A stretch of 64,000 nt of DNA from Pseudomonas sp. (lineage in GTDB: Bacteria; Pseudomonadota; Gammaproteobacteria; Pseudomonadales; Pseudomonadaceae), in contig NZ_JAUXMX010000031.1 in assembly GCF_030683065.1 (NCBI RefSeq), positions 56,655 through 120,654 on the forward strand. The letters are read 5' to 3'. The notes below the pieces were generated by a model that was not told where the DNA came from, did no database searches, and saw only the letters and a list, made by a program, of their open reading frames with translations. The translations under genes and the position numbers were made by a program. Each line of letters starts with the position of its first letter. The stretch's first letter is position 1. Shown here in pieces: positions 27,654 through 38,372 of this stretch.

Positions 27654-28070
27654 CCACGCGGGGGGATTGGTCTCTTGTAGGATGCGGTTGAGCGCAGCGA
27701 TACCCATCGTGTCACTGCGTAGCGCGATCGCCTGCACTTGCCCCGCGGCCCAACGGCAGGTGGCTATGGGTGGTGATGGGTATCGCTGCGCTCAACGCCA
27801 TCCTACGGGGCTGTGCGCAAGCAGCTCAGCGCGGTGGTCTGGACAAGCTGATCGGTAGCACCAAGGAACATATCCTTTATCAAGTGCCGTGCAGCATTTT
27901 GGCGGTCAGGGCTTAACCACGCGGGGGATTGGTCTCTTGTAGGATGCGGTTGAGCGCAGCGATACCCATCGTGTCACTGCGTAGCGCGATCGCCTGCACA
28001 TGCCCCGCGGGCCAGCGGCAGCTGGGTATGGGTGGTGATTCAACGCCATCCTACGGGGCTGCGCGCAAGC
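27564..28070. repeat. Tandem duplication of about 262 bp carrying a USP gene tail and REP palindrome
   Basis: Copy 1 (27564-27826) includes the last 30 codons of the universal stress protein gene plus about 170 bases downstream. Copy 2 (27827-28070) abuts it at an offset of 262-263 bases, with scattered substitutions and a 14-base loss in the right palindrome arm. Copy 1 holds a 32-bp imperfect inverted repeat (27677-27708 / 27775-27806) with two mismatches whose arm recurs at 47895-47926. Confidence 0.85.
27827..27916 (+). pseudogene. Remnant of a universal stress protein 3' end
   Basis: This frame encodes a 29-residue tail, QRGGLDKLIGSTKEHILYQV and CSILAVRA, nearly identical to the end of the intact gene, and reaches TAA at the same point. 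It has no start or promoter and comes from the tandem duplication. Confidence 0.85.
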
Positions 28071-28089
28071 CGTTTTAACCAAAAAAAGG

Positions 28090-28294
28090 GCTATGTCCCA
28101 ATAGCGTGTTGCATGGGAGATTCAGGCCTAAGCCCTTTTCGCACAGCTGGCAACGGGTAGGGTGACGCGGGGCCGCCCAGGCCGTGCGCACCAACGCAGG
28201 CAACGAACACTGGTGCGCACGGCGCACCCTACAGACCCAGACCACCTCAAATGCTGTGGCGATAACTGAACGCAACACGCTATTGGTACATAGC
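28090..28294. mobile_element. 205-bp element with 23-bp terminal inverted repeats, MITE-like
   Basis: Left end 28090-28112 and right end 28272-28294 are reverse complements over 23 bases with one mismatch (core CCAATAGCGTGTTGC). The inside has no open frame of note and contains the dispersed GGTGCGCACGGCGCACC palindrome at 28212-28228. No clear target duplication is seen. A non-autonomous insertion is one reading; a large REP-type structure is the other. Confidence 0.55.
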
Positions 28295-28295
28295 T

Positions 28296-28330
28296 AAAAA
28301 CAAGCCCCTGCGCGTTGCCGCCAGGGGCTT
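28296..28330 (-). terminator. Intrinsic terminator of the hsp20 gene
   Basis: On the minus strand AAGCCCCTG...CAGGGGCTT forms a 9-bp stem followed by GTTTTT. It lies 16 bases after the hsp20 stop. Confidence 0.87.
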
Positions 28331-28346
28331 CGGTCATTGCCAGCAC

Positions 28347-28889
28347 TCAGCTGACTTTTATGTCGATGTGCTTTTCCGGTTTTATAGCTTCTGGCTTCTT
28401 CGGCAGGCTGATGGTCAAGACACCCTTGCTGAAATGCGCCTCGATTTTTTCGGCATCGACGCCCTTGGGCAGGTTGAAGATGCGTTCGAAGGAGCCGTAG
28501 TGCCGCTCGGAGAGGTAGTAGTCCTTCTTTTTCTCCTCGGTTTGTTCCCTCTTCTCGCCCTTGATCACCAGGTTGCCGTTGGACAGTTTGATCTCGATGT
28601 TCTTCTCATCCATACCGGGCAATTCGGCGGTGATTTCGAAGCTTTTCTCCTTTTCCGCGATATCCACGGCAGGGATGCCATGGCCCATCAGCTCGCGTCT
28701 AAAGAATGGCTCGACGTCGAGCATCCTGCGGCCGAAGGGCAGCTGCAGCGGGCTGTGGGAGAAGTCCTCGAACAGATGATCAATCTGCTGACGCAGGTTG
28801 GCCAATGGGTGCCAAGGCTTCGCCAACGCCGAGCGCTTGCTCTGCGTGTCATCGGCGGTTACCGGCATTTTCTTTTCAGAACTGGGCAT
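28347..28889 (-). CDS. Small heat shock protein, Hsp20/alpha-crystallin family
   Basis: This ATP-independent holdase has 180 residues: a variable N-terminal region, an alpha-crystallin domain (about 70-165, with PAVDIAEKEKSFEITAELPG and FNLPKGVDAEKIEAHFSKGV) and a C-terminal tail. ATG 28889 is set by AGGAGG six bases upstream. The divergent promoter carries a perfect FNR box, so it is likely induced by oxygen loss rather than heat alone. Hsp20 with USPs under one oxygen regulon is also known from the DosR regulon of Mycobacterium. Confidence 0.92.
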   Translation of the reverse strand: MPSSEKKMPVTADDTQSKRSALAKPWHPLANLRQQIDHLFEDFSHSPLQLPFGRRMLDVEPFFRRELMGHGIPAVDIAEKEKSFEITAELPGMDEKNIEIKLSNGNLVIKGEKREQTEEKKKDYYLSERHYGSFERIFNLPKGVDAEKIEAHFSKGVLTISLPKKPEAIKPEKHIDIKVS

Positions 28890-28929
28890 TTCATTCCTCC
28901 TGAAGGTCGTCCGGGAGCGGACAAAATCG

Positions 28930-28971
28930 ATTCTGCGAGCGCTCAAGGCCAGCAACTTTGATCTTGATCAA
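28930..28971 (-). promoter_or_regulatory. Class II FNR-type promoter of hsp20
   Basis: Perfect box TTGAT-CTTG-ATCAA (28958-28971) and a -10 CAGAAT (28935-28930). The predicted start near 28923 puts the box centre at -41.5. Confidence 0.82.
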
Positions 28972-29009
28972 ACCGACGCCCTTGCTTGCGGACACTGCAC
29001 CGCGAATCG

Positions 29010-29051
29010 TTGATCTTGATCAAACGTGCGGCACGATCGGCGGCCTAGCCT
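29010..29051 (+). promoter_or_regulatory. Class II FNR-type promoter of the formate dehydrogenase operon
   Basis: Box TTGAT-CTTG-ATCAA (29010-29023) is identical to the hsp20 box 52 bases away. The -10 is TAGCCT (29046-29051), with a start near 29058 and the box at -41.5. The operon begins at ATG 29083. Confidence 0.84.
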
Positions 29052-29082
29052 GAATTGATAAGAGCCAATTCTGGAGATCGGC

Positions 29083-31176
29083 ATGCGCGTGGTACCGAGT
29101 ATTTGCACGTTCTGCGGGGTAGGGTGTGGCCTTGGGTTACGCATCGAGGAGGGTCGCGTCATCGGCGTCGAGCCACAACCCGGGCACCCGGTCAGCCAGG
29201 GCCAACTCTGCGCCAAGGGCTGGGCCACCAGCTTCGCGATTGACCCCTACAAGCGGTTGACCCAGCCGATGATCAAGGAGCATGGACGCTTCCGTCCTGC
29301 CAGTTGGGGCGAAGCGCTGGGGCGGGTCGCCGAGGAATTTCGCGCCGTACTGGATGAGCAGGGGCCGGGTGGCGTTGGTGTGATCAGCTGCGCGCGGGCC
29401 ACCAACGAAGATAACTACGCCGCACAGAAGTTCGCCCGCGCGGTGCTCAAGACCCACAACATTGATCACTGCGCGCGGATCTGCCACAGCCCCTCGGTGG
29501 CGGGCTTGGCACGCACTCTGGGTTGCGGCGCGATGACCAACAGCATTGCCGATATCGACGTGGCTGACTTGATTCTGGTGATCGGCGCCGATGTCACCGA
29601 GAACCACGCAATGATCGCTGCACGCATGCTCAAGGCCCAGGCGCGTGGCGCTACCCTGGTGGTGGTCGATCCACGCAAGACCCGCTTGGCACGCCTGGCG
29701 GACATCCACCTGCAAATACACCTGGGTAGCAATATCGCGCTACTCAACGGTTTGCTGCAGATCATTCTCGACAACGGCTGGGAGAATCAGGCTTTTCTCG
29801 AGAGCCGCTGCGAGGACATTCAGCCATTGCGGCAGCACCTCGCCGGGCTGACCCCGGAGCAGACCAGCGCAGCCACCGGCGTCGCGGTGGCCGAGTTACA
29901 ACGCCTGGCCTTTCTCTACAGCCATGCCAAGGCGGCTTTCACCGCCTATGGCATGGGCATCACTCAGTTTCAGAGCGGCACCAACAATGTAATTGCGGTC
30001 TCCAACCTGGCGCTGGTCTGCGGCCAGATCGGCCGCCCCGGCACTGGCATCAATCCGCTGCGCGGGCAGAACAATGTGCAAGGCGCCTGCGATATGGGCT
30101 GCCTGCCGAACGTCTACCCCGGCTATCAGGATGTCAGCGACCCGGCGGTGCAGGCCACGTTTGCCGCAGCCTGGGCTACCGAGCTGGCGCAAACGCCCGG
30201 CCTGACTTCACAAGGTATGCTCAAGGCCGCGCAGCATGGCGAGCTGCGTGCGTTGATGATCATGGGCGAGGATCCGCTACTGACCGATCCGAATCAGAAC
30301 CAGGTGGCCCGCGCCCTCGCAGCCCTGGATTTTCTGGTGGTGGTCGAACTCAGCCTGACCGAGACGGCCAAATGCGCCGATGTGTTGTTACCGGCCGCCG
30401 CGTTCGCCGAGAGGGACGGCACCTTCACCAACTGCGAAAGGCGCGTGCAGCGCATCCGCCAGGCCATTGCCGCGCCAGGACTGGCGCGCAGCGATTGGCA
30501 AATACTGGCTGAGCTGGCCCGGCTCATGGGTTATCCGGGTATGGCCTGGGCCGATAGTGAGGCGCTGTTCGTCGAGATGGCGGGCTTGACCCCGATTTAT
30601 TCCGCGATGAGTTACCCCGCGCTGGATCTCCATCATGGCCTGCAATGGCCCTGTGATGCCGCCCACCCGCAGGGTACGGCGATTCTCCACGAGCAGCGCT
30701 TCCCCCGTGGCCGTGGGCGCCTGCTGCCGGTGACTCAGGTGGCGCCGGACGAATGCCCGGACGCGGACTTTCCCTTTGCGTTCACCACCCACCGCCTGCA
30801 TTTTCACTACGGCAGCGGCTCGATGACCCGCAAGTCGCCGCTGCTCGAACGCGAGACACCGGCCGGGCTGCTGATCATGCACCCGGCCGACGGGGTCAAA
30901 CTGGGGCTGCACGATCACCAGGGGGTGCGCGTGAGTTCGCGCCGCGGTTATCTGGAAACCCGCGTGCAGCTCAGCGATGACGTGCCTGCAGGCACCCTGG
31001 CCATGCCGTATCACTTTCATGAAGCGCCCTGTAACCGCCTGACCAACGACGCCGAAGACCCGACCAGCAAAATGCCTGAGCTAAAAGCCTGCGCAGTGAA
31101 GGTCGAGCCACTGCCGCCTGGACAGGCGCCCTGCATCCAGGCCGGTAGCCACGAGGTTCGTCATGCAAGCCTATAG
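29083..31176 (+). CDS. FdhF-type molybdopterin formate dehydrogenase, catalytic subunit
   Basis: This 697-residue enzyme interconverts formate and CO2 at a Mo/W-bis-MGD centre. An N-terminal [4Fe-4S] motif C8-x2-C11-x3-C15-x27-C43 is followed by conserved Lys45. The active site is Cys134-His135 in CARICHSPSVAGL, a cysteine (TGC) where E. coli FdhF has selenocysteine. Length matches FdhF (715). There is no Tat signal, so it is cytoplasmic. It leads an operon with Fe-S and flavin subunits that could link it to NAD(P). Other substrates in this family cannot be excluded. Confidence 0.87.
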   Translation: MRVVPSICTFCGVGCGLGLRIEEGRVIGVEPQPGHPVSQGQLCAKGWATSFAIDPYKRLTQPMIKEHGRFRPASWGEALGRVAEEFRAVLDEQGPGGVGVISCARATNEDNYAAQKFARAVLKTHNIDHCARICHSPSVAGLARTLGCGAMTNSIADIDVADLILVIGADVTENHAMIAARMLKAQARGATLVVVDPRKTRLARLADIHLQIHLGSNIALLNGLLQIILDNGWENQAFLESRCEDIQPLRQHLAGLTPEQTSAATGVAVAELQRLAFLYSHAKAAFTAYGMGITQFQSGTNNVIAVSNLALVCGQIGRPGTGINPLRGQNNVQGACDMGCLPNVYPGYQDVSDPAVQATFAAAWATELAQTPGLTSQGMLKAAQHGELRALMIMGEDPLLTDPNQNQVARALAALDFLVVVELSLTETAKCADVLLPAAAFAERDGTFTNCERRVQRIRQAIAAPGLARSDWQILAELARLMGYPGMAWADSEALFVEMAGLTPIYSAMSYPALDLHHGLQWPCDAAHPQGTAILHEQRFPRGRGRLLPVTQVAPDECPDADFPFAFTTHRLHFHYGSGSMTRKSPLLERETPAGLLIMHPADGVKLGLHDHQGVRVSSRRGYLETRVQLSDDVPAGTLAMPYHFHEAPCNRLTNDAEDPTSKMPELKACAVKVEPLPPGQAPCIQAGSHEVRHASL

Positions 31177-32182
31177 CCTGGATCAACCGGAGCGCCTGCG
31201 TGCGCACCTGGCGCTGCAACACCGCGTGTATGAAGTACGCGGTGATGGCCAGGGCGGGCAACACTGGCAAGTGGTCAGCGCCAAGGATTTTGCGCCATTC
31301 GAACCCTTGGCCGAACCGCCGCCGTTTTCCGCCAAGAGTTTTTTCTTCGCCGAGCGCGAGTTGCTGTTTCGCTTCGACGGCGGGCAGTTCTACTCGGCGC
31401 TGCCAGCGGTGGTGCCACAGGTGCTGTTCGGCCTGCACGCCTGTGACCTCAAGGCCGTGGTCTACCAGGATCGTTTCTTTGCCGAAGACCCGCATTACCA
31501 GGCGCGCCGGCGCGCCACGTTGCTGGTGGGCGTCGATTGCCTGCACAGCTGCGTTGGCGGTTTCTGCAGCATTGTTGGCAGCGGCCCGACGGTAGGCGAG
31601 CACACTGCCGACCTGATCCTGTTGCCACGCCAAGACGCTGCGGCTGACTGGTTGCTGCTGGTCGCCAGTGAGGCCGGTCACGCCGCCTTGCGCGGCCTGC
31701 GCTTGCCGGCTGCAGGCAATGACTGGCAAACAGAACGTCGCGCCAACGAGGTCTGCGTGGCGGCTGAACAGGGGCCGCAGCAGGAGATAGTCGACGGCAT
31801 CGTATCGCTCAATGCCGGGCGCATCGACGCCGATACCTGGGAGGCGCTCGGGCTGCGCTGCCTGGGCTGCTCCGGTTGCACGACGGTGTGCCCGACCTGT
31901 TCCTGCTACGCCCCGCTGGAGCGGCTCAATGCGCCAGACGCCATGCAGCACGAACGGGTCTGGGACTCCTGTCTGTATCAGGGCTTCCAGCAGGAGGCGA
32001 GTGGCCACAACCCCAGCGCGACTGCAGGCCAGCGGGTGCAGCGCTTCTGGTCGCACAAGTTCGGTGATGGCTTCAAAGCACAATTCGAGGCTTATGGCTG
32101 TGTCGGCTGCGGTCGCTGTGACCGTGTCTGCCCAGGCGGTATTGGCGTACATGGCGTTATGCAGAGGGTAAACCCGAGATGA
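31163..32182 (+). CDS. AsrA/HydB-like [4Fe-4S] electron-transfer subunit
   Basis: This 339-residue protein resembles the beta subunit of sulfhydrogenases and AsrA of anaerobic sulfite reductase. Its C-terminus holds two ferredoxin-like clusters, CLGCSGCTTVCPTCSC (near residue 233) and GCVGCGRCDRVCPGG (near 312), plus Cys motifs ACDLKAV and HSCVGGFC in the first half. It overlaps the dehydrogenase gene by 14 bases and the flavin subunit gene by four. It probably carries electrons between the Mo subunit and the flavin subunit. Confidence 0.82.
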   Translation: MQAYSLDQPERLRAHLALQHRVYEVRGDGQGGQHWQVVSAKDFAPFEPLAEPPPFSAKSFFFAERELLFRFDGGQFYSALPAVVPQVLFGLHACDLKAVVYQDRFFAEDPHYQARRRATLLVGVDCLHSCVGGFCSIVGSGPTVGEHTADLILLPRQDAAADWLLLVASEAGHAALRGLRLPAAGNDWQTERRANEVCVAAEQGPQQEIVDGIVSLNAGRIDADTWEALGLRCLGCSGCTTVCPTCSCYAPLERLNAPDAMQHERVWDSCLYQGFQQEASGHNPSATAGQRVQRFWSHKFGDGFKAQFEAYGCVGCGRCDRVCPGGIGVHGVMQRVNPR

Positions 32183-33018
32183 TCGATTCGACGCCACGCA
32201 CGCTGCGCCTGCTTGATCATTACGCAGACGGTGAGGAGGCGCGCCACTTCAGCTTGCGCCTCGATAAGCCACTAGCCAGTGATATGGCAGTAATTCCCGG
32301 TCAATTCTTCATGCTCGCGGTACCAGGCTTTGGCGAGGCACCGTTCACCTACCTCAGCCTGCCCGACCAGCAAGGTCGCTTCAGCGCCCTGGTGCGGCGC
32401 ATGGGCACGCTCACCCAGGCCTTGTTCGAGCAGCCGGTAGGCGCTGTGCTGGGTTATCGCGGCCCCTTCGGCAAGGGCTGGCCGCTGTTTTTTTGTGCGC
32501 GTCGGGTGCTGGTGGTGGCCGGTGGCTGCGGCCTGGCACCGCTGGCTGGGGTGATCGATGAAGCCAGCTGCAATCGCCTGCCGGTGCGACTGAACATCAT
32601 CTATGGCGCGCGCAACAGCGCGGCTCAGGTACTGGGGCGCGAGCGCAAACGCTGGCGCCAGACCATGTCCTTTATCGAGACTTGCGATGAGGCCACGCCC
32701 GGCCAGCGCCAAGGCTCGCCACTCGATCATCTCGACGAACTATTCGCCGCACAGCCGCCCGATGCGGTGCTTTGCTGCGGCCCCGAGGCGCTGATGCTCG
32801 CCACCGCCGAGGCCTGCCTGCAGCGCGGCATCGCCGCCGACAAGATCTGGCTCTCGCTGGAACGGCGCATGCACTGTGCGGACGGCTTGTGCGGGCATTG
32901 TTACCTGGGTACCAGCTACGTCTGCAAGGACGGCCCAACTTACCGTTATGACCGTTATCTGCAGCTGCAGGCCGGTGGTCATCAAACGCGTATTGCGCAA
33001 GATCAACGGCCTTGTTGA
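32179..33018 (+). CDS. AsrB/HydG-like FAD/NAD(P)-binding reductase subunit
   Basis: This 279-residue ferredoxin-NADP reductase-fold protein is related to PyrK, AsrB and the sulfhydrogenase gamma subunit. FAD-binding residues lie in APFTYLSLPD near residue 54, NAD-binding GGCGLAPLAGV near 115 and a terminal [2Fe-2S] motif CADGLCGHCYLGTSYVC near 235. It overlaps the previous gene (ATGA). Together the three subunits could make a soluble NAD(P)-linked formate dehydrogenase/CO2 reductase. Confidence 0.83.
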   Translation: MIDSTPRTLRLLDHYADGEEARHFSLRLDKPLASDMAVIPGQFFMLAVPGFGEAPFTYLSLPDQQGRFSALVRRMGTLTQALFEQPVGAVLGYRGPFGKGWPLFFCARRVLVVAGGCGLAPLAGVIDEASCNRLPVRLNIIYGARNSAAQVLGRERKRWRQTMSFIETCDEATPGQRQGSPLDHLDELFAAQPPDAVLCCGPEALMLATAEACLQRGIAADKIWLSLERRMHCADGLCGHCYLGTSYVCKDGPTYRYDRYLQLQAGGHQTRIAQDQRPC

Positions 33019-33050
33019 GTCGTCAGTGCAGTGAACCTGGAGAGAAGTCT

Positions 33051-34810
<1,760 letters not shown>

Positions 34811-34814
<4 letters not shown>

Positions 34815-35809
34815 ACGCGCCCGTGCCGTATGCGCGTGATTTCGCCCTGGTGTTGCTGCGCGACATGCTGCGCATCCGCCGGCTGGAGGAGCGCGCGGCC
34901 GAGTTGTATGGCCAAGCCAAGATCCGTGGCTTCCTGCACCTGTATATCGGCGAGGAGGCGGTGGCGGTCGGCGCCCTGCATGCCCTGGCGTCCGACGATG
35001 CAGTGCTCGCCACCTACCGCGAGCACGCCCATGCGCTGATCCAGGGCGTGCCGATGACTACGATCATGGCCGAGATGTACGGTAAGCAGGAGGGCTGCTC
35101 GCGCGGGCGCGGCGGCTCGATGCACCTGTTCGATGCCAAGACCCGCTTCTTCGGCGGCAACGCCATCGTTGCCGGCGGCCTGCCGTTGGCTGTCGGCCTG
35201 GCCCTGGCCGAACGCATGCAGGGTGGCACGCGGCTCTCCGCTTGCTTCTTCGGCGAAGGCGCGATGGCCGAAGGCGCCTTCCATGAGGCACTCAACCTGG
35301 CTGTGCTTTGGCAACTGCCGGTGTTGTTCTGCTGCGAGAACAATCTCTACGCCATGGGCACCGCCCTGGCCCGTTCGCAGTCGCAGACCGACCTGTGCGC
35401 CAAGGCTGGCGCCTATAAAATCACCACTCTGGCGGTGGATGGCATGGACGTGGTCGCCGTGCACCAGGCCACCCGCGTGGCGGTCGAGCAGGTGCGCGCC
35501 GGGCAGGGGCCGTATTTTCTCGAATACCAGACCTATCGCTTCCGCGCCCACTCGATGTTTGATCCGGAGTTGTACCGCGATAAAGCCGAAGTCGAGCAGT
35601 GGAAAGAGCGTGGGCCTATCCACAGTTACAGCGCGCGGCTAAAGGCCCAGGGTCTGCTGGACGAGCAGGGCTTCCAGGCCATTGCTGCCGAGGTGGAGCA
35701 GGAGGTGGAAGCCGCGGTGGCCTATGCCGAGGCCGGCAGCCTGGAGCCGCTGGAAGACCTGTGCCGCGATGTCTACACACCGGCGGCCGGAGTGGAGGGC
35801 AGGCCATGA
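34811..35809 (+). CDS. Pyruvate dehydrogenase E1 component, alpha subunit
   Basis: This 332-residue E1 alpha of the alpha2beta2 type has the thiamine diphosphate motif GEG (148-150) to NN (177-178). It carries YREHAHAL near 69, the SMHLF segment near 103 and [11 protein letters not shown] near 240. It overlaps the synthetase gene by four bases and E1 beta by four. Most pseudomonads use a single-chain AceE for housekeeping pyruvate oxidation, so this is a second, differently built complex. Branched-chain or acetoin dehydrogenase is an alternative reading. Confidence 0.87.
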
Positions 35810-36780
35810 GCCAGCGCATAACCTACCGCGAAGCGCTGCGCGAAGCCTTGCGCGAGGCGCTGCAACGCGATCCGCGGGTGTTTCTGATGGGTGAAGACGT
35901 CGGCCGCTATGGCGGCACCTATGCGGTAACCAAAGGCTTGCTGGAGGAATTCGGCGAGCAACGAATCCGCGACACGCCCTTGTCAGAGCTCGGTTTTGTC
36001 GGTGCCGGCATCGGTGCAGCGCTGGGCGGCATGCGGCCAATTGTCGAGGTGATGACGGTGAACTTCAGCCTGCTCGCCCTCGACCCGATCATCAACACCG
36101 CCGCCACCCTGCGGCATATGTCCGGCGGTCAGTTCTCGGTACCGCTGGTGCTGCGCATGGCCACCGGTGCCGGGCGTCAGCTGGCAGCCCAGCATTCGCA
36201 TAGCCTGGAGGGTTGGTTCGCGCATATTCCCGGCCTGAAGATCCTCGCCCCGGCAACCCTGGAGGATGCCCGCGGCATGCTCTGGCTGGCGCTGGAGGAT
36301 CCCGATCCGGTGCTGATCTTCGAGCATGCCCAACTGTACAACCTTGAAGGCGAGCTGGATGAAAGCGAGCCGCTGGACATCTGTTCGGCCAAGGTGCGCC
36401 GCGAAGGCCGCGACCTGACGCTGATCACCTACGGCGGCACCCTCGGCAAAGCCCTGGCGGCGGCTGAGCAACTGGCCGGGGAGGGCGTCGCCGCCGAGGT
36501 CATTGACCTGCGCGTACTGCGCCCGCTGGATGATGCGACCATTCTCGCCTCGCTGCGCAAGACCCGTCGCGTGCTGGTGGTCGACGAGGGCTGGCGCAGC
36601 GGCAGCCTGGCCGCCGAGATCATTACGCGGATTGTCGAGCAGGCTTTCTACGAGCTGGATGCGCCGCCGATGCGGGTATGCAGCGCCGAGGTGCCGATGC
36701 CCTACGCCAAACACCTGGAATACGCGGCGCTGCCGCAGGTACCGGCAATCGTCGCCGCAGCCCATGAGCTGTGCGGCTAG
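35806..36780 (+). CDS. Pyruvate dehydrogenase E1 component, beta subunit
   Basis: This 324-residue transketolase-type subunit begins [18 protein letters not shown] and has [20 protein letters not shown] near 26, [19 protein letters not shown] near 55 and [14 protein letters not shown] near 257. ATG 35806 overlaps the E1 alpha stop, so the open frame upstream is not used. A 54-base gap separates it from E2. Confidence 0.89.
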   Translation: MSQRITYREALREALREALQRDPRVFLMGEDVGRYGGTYAVTKGLLEEFGEQRIRDTPLSELGFVGAGIGAALGGMRPIVEVMTVNFSLLALDPIINTAATLRHMSGGQFSVPLVLRMATGAGRQLAAQHSHSLEGWFAHIPGLKILAPATLEDARGMLWLALEDPDPVLIFEHAQLYNLEGELDESEPLDICSAKVRREGRDLTLITYGGTLGKALAAAEQLAGEGVAAEVIDLRVLRPLDDATILASLRKTRRVLVVDEGWRSGSLAAEIITRIVEQAFYELDAPPMRVCSAEVPMPYAKHLEYAALPQVPAIVAAAHELCG

Positions 36781-36834
36781 TTGTAGGGGCGGGGGAGACG
36801 CGCTCGCCCAGAATCGGTTCGACAGGAGCGACAC

Positions 36835-37995
36835 ATGATCGATTTCAAACTGCCGTCCCTCGGCGCCGACATGGACGAGGGCACCCTGCTGGAGTGGCTG
36901 ATCAAGCCTGGCGACGCGGTCAAGCGCGGTCAGGTGATTGCCGTGGTCGATACCGCCAAGGCTGCAGTCGAGGTGGAATGCTGGCAAGCAGGCCAGGTCT
37001 TCGAGTTACTTATTGAGCCTGGCGCCAAGGTGCCGGTGGGTACGCCGCTCGTCAGCTTGCTGCAAGCCGGGGAAAGCGCCAAAACCGCGCGGCGTCAGGT
37101 GTCGCGCAAACCGCCTGCCGAGCAGGCAGCGCCAGCACCAGGCATGCCGTCCCAAGCAGTGCCAGCGACCAGCCGGCCACGGATTTCCCCGGCGGCGCGC
37201 AAGCGTGCCGGCGAACTGGGCCTTGACCCAGCCACGCTGACGGGCAGCGGGCCACATGGCGTGGTCACCCTGGAAGATGTCGAAGCCGCCAGCCAGACGT
37301 CGACGCCAGCCGAACGCGGGCCGACCGATCGCCAGGCCGCCATGCGTCAGGCCATCGGCGCGGCCATGAGCCGCTCCAAGCGCGAGATTCCGCATTACTA
37401 CCTCAGCCAAACCATCGCCCTGGGCCCGGCCATGACCTGGCTGCAGGTGCGCAATGCCAACACCACGCCAGCGGATCGACTGTTGCCCGGCGTGCTGCTG
37501 CTCAAGGCAGTGGCGCTGGCGCTGCGCGAGTACCCGCAGCTCAATGGTTTCTGGCACGAGGGCGCCTTCCAACCGGCCGCTGACATCCACCTCGGCGTGG
37601 CCATTGCCCTGCGCCAGGGCGGCCTGATTGCGCCGGCGCTGCACGCGGTTGCCGACAAATCGCTGGAGCAATTGATGGGCGAACTCGCCGACCTGGTGCA
37701 GCGCACCCGCAGCGGCTCGTTGCGCAGCTCCGAGCTGAGCGACGCCAGCCTAACCGTCACCCAGCTCGGCGATCAGGGCGTGGACACGGTGTTCGGGGTG
37801 ATCTACCCGCCACAGGTAGCCCTGGTCGGCTTCGGCAGCATCGCCGAGCGGCCCTGGGTCGATGCGGGCAAGCTGTGCGTGATGCCCTGTGTGGTCGCCA
37901 GCCTGGCCGCCGATCACCGGGTTAGCGACGGTCACTATGGCGCACGCTTTCTCGGTGAAGTGCAACGCCTTCTGCAACGCCCCGACAGCCTCTGA
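36835..37995 (+). CDS. Dihydrolipoamide acetyltransferase (E2)
   Basis: This 386-residue protein has the full E2 layout. One lipoyl domain has its lipoyl Lys42 in DTAKA. A Pro/Ala-rich linker (about 85-115) follows, then a peripheral-subunit-binding domain (RISPAARKRAGELGLD near 117) and a catalytic domain ending with AADHRVSDG (His361). No E3 (lipoamide dehydrogenase) gene follows in the operon, so it must borrow one from elsewhere. It is followed by a free acyl carrier protein. Confidence 0.89.
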   Translation: MIDFKLPSLGADMDEGTLLEWLIKPGDAVKRGQVIAVVDTAKAAVEVECWQAGQVFELLIEPGAKVPVGTPLVSLLQAGESAKTARRQVSRKPPAEQAAPAPGMPSQAVPATSRPRISPAARKRAGELGLDPATLTGSGPHGVVTLEDVEAASQTSTPAERGPTDRQAAMRQAIGAAMSRSKREIPHYYLSQTIALGPAMTWLQVRNANTTPADRLLPGVLLLKAVALALREYPQLNGFWHEGAFQPAADIHLGVAIALRQGGLIAPALHAVADKSLEQLMGELADLVQRTRSGSLRSSELSDASLTVTQLGDQGVDTVFGVIYPPQVALVGFGSIAERPWVDAGKLCVMPCVVASLAADHRVSDGHYGARFLGEVQRLLQRPDSL

Positions 37996-38006
37996 GGAAC
38001 ATGACC

Positions 38007-38264
38007 ATGGATCAACAACTGCTGCGCCAGCAGGTGCTCGAAGAGTTGCAGCATATCGCGCCGGAACTTGAGCCAGAGGCGTTACGCAGCGACCGGCCGC
38101 TGCGCAATGAGGTCGACCTCGACTCAATGGACTGGCTGCGTTTTCTCGGCGCTTTGCATCGGCGCCTGGGGGTGAATATTCCCGAAGCCGATTATCACAA
38201 ACTGGACAGCCTCGACGCGCTGATCGTGTATCTGCAGCCGCGACTGGCCGCTTCGTCACCCTGA
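38007..38264 (+). CDS. Acyl carrier protein
   Basis: This 85-residue, four-helix ACP-like protein carries the phosphopantetheine Ser40 in DLDSMD. It is acidic and Leu-rich, as carriers are. ATG 38007 is chosen over ATG 38001 because AGGA is eight bases away rather than two. It begins 11 bases after the E2 stop, so it is part of the operon. A specialised ACP next to a 2-oxoacid dehydrogenase and an acyl-CoA ligase suggests transfer of an acyl group to or from the carrier (inference). Confidence 0.8.
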   Translation: MDQQLLRQQVLEELQHIAPELEPEALRSDRPLRNEVDLDSMDWLRFLGALHRRLGVNIPEADYHKLDSLDALIVYLQPRLAASSP

Positions 38265-38284
38265 GGCAATGGCCACAGCGGCAC

Positions 38285-38326
38285 TTGATCTGCATCAAAC
38301 CGTCGCCCGTCGCGGCTGGCTAGGGT
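38285..38326 (+). promoter_or_regulatory. Class II FNR-type promoter of the USP-glucan synthase operon
   Basis: Perfect box TTGAT-CTGC-ATCAA (38285-38298) with -10 TAGGGT (38321-38326). The start near 38333 places the box at -41.5. The box begins 20 bases after the ACP stop. Confidence 0.85.
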
Positions 38327-38372
38327 GAAACCCTTGGGTAATTGCCTAGCAGCGCCGGAGGAAACCCTTCGC

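Noticed and set aside
29482..29484. Selenocysteine at the formate dehydrogenase active site
   Set aside because: The codon is TGC (Cys134), not TGA, so no selenocysteine is needed.
30971..32197. Minus-strand open frame of 408 codons opposite the dehydrogenase and Fe-S subunit genes
   Set aside because: The plus-strand genes carry intact cofactor motifs; the mirror frame has none.
35599..35805. Upstream extension of the PDH E1 beta frame
   Set aside because: It overlaps E1 alpha coding sequence; ATG 35806 is coupled to the E1 alpha stop and gives the normal N-terminus.
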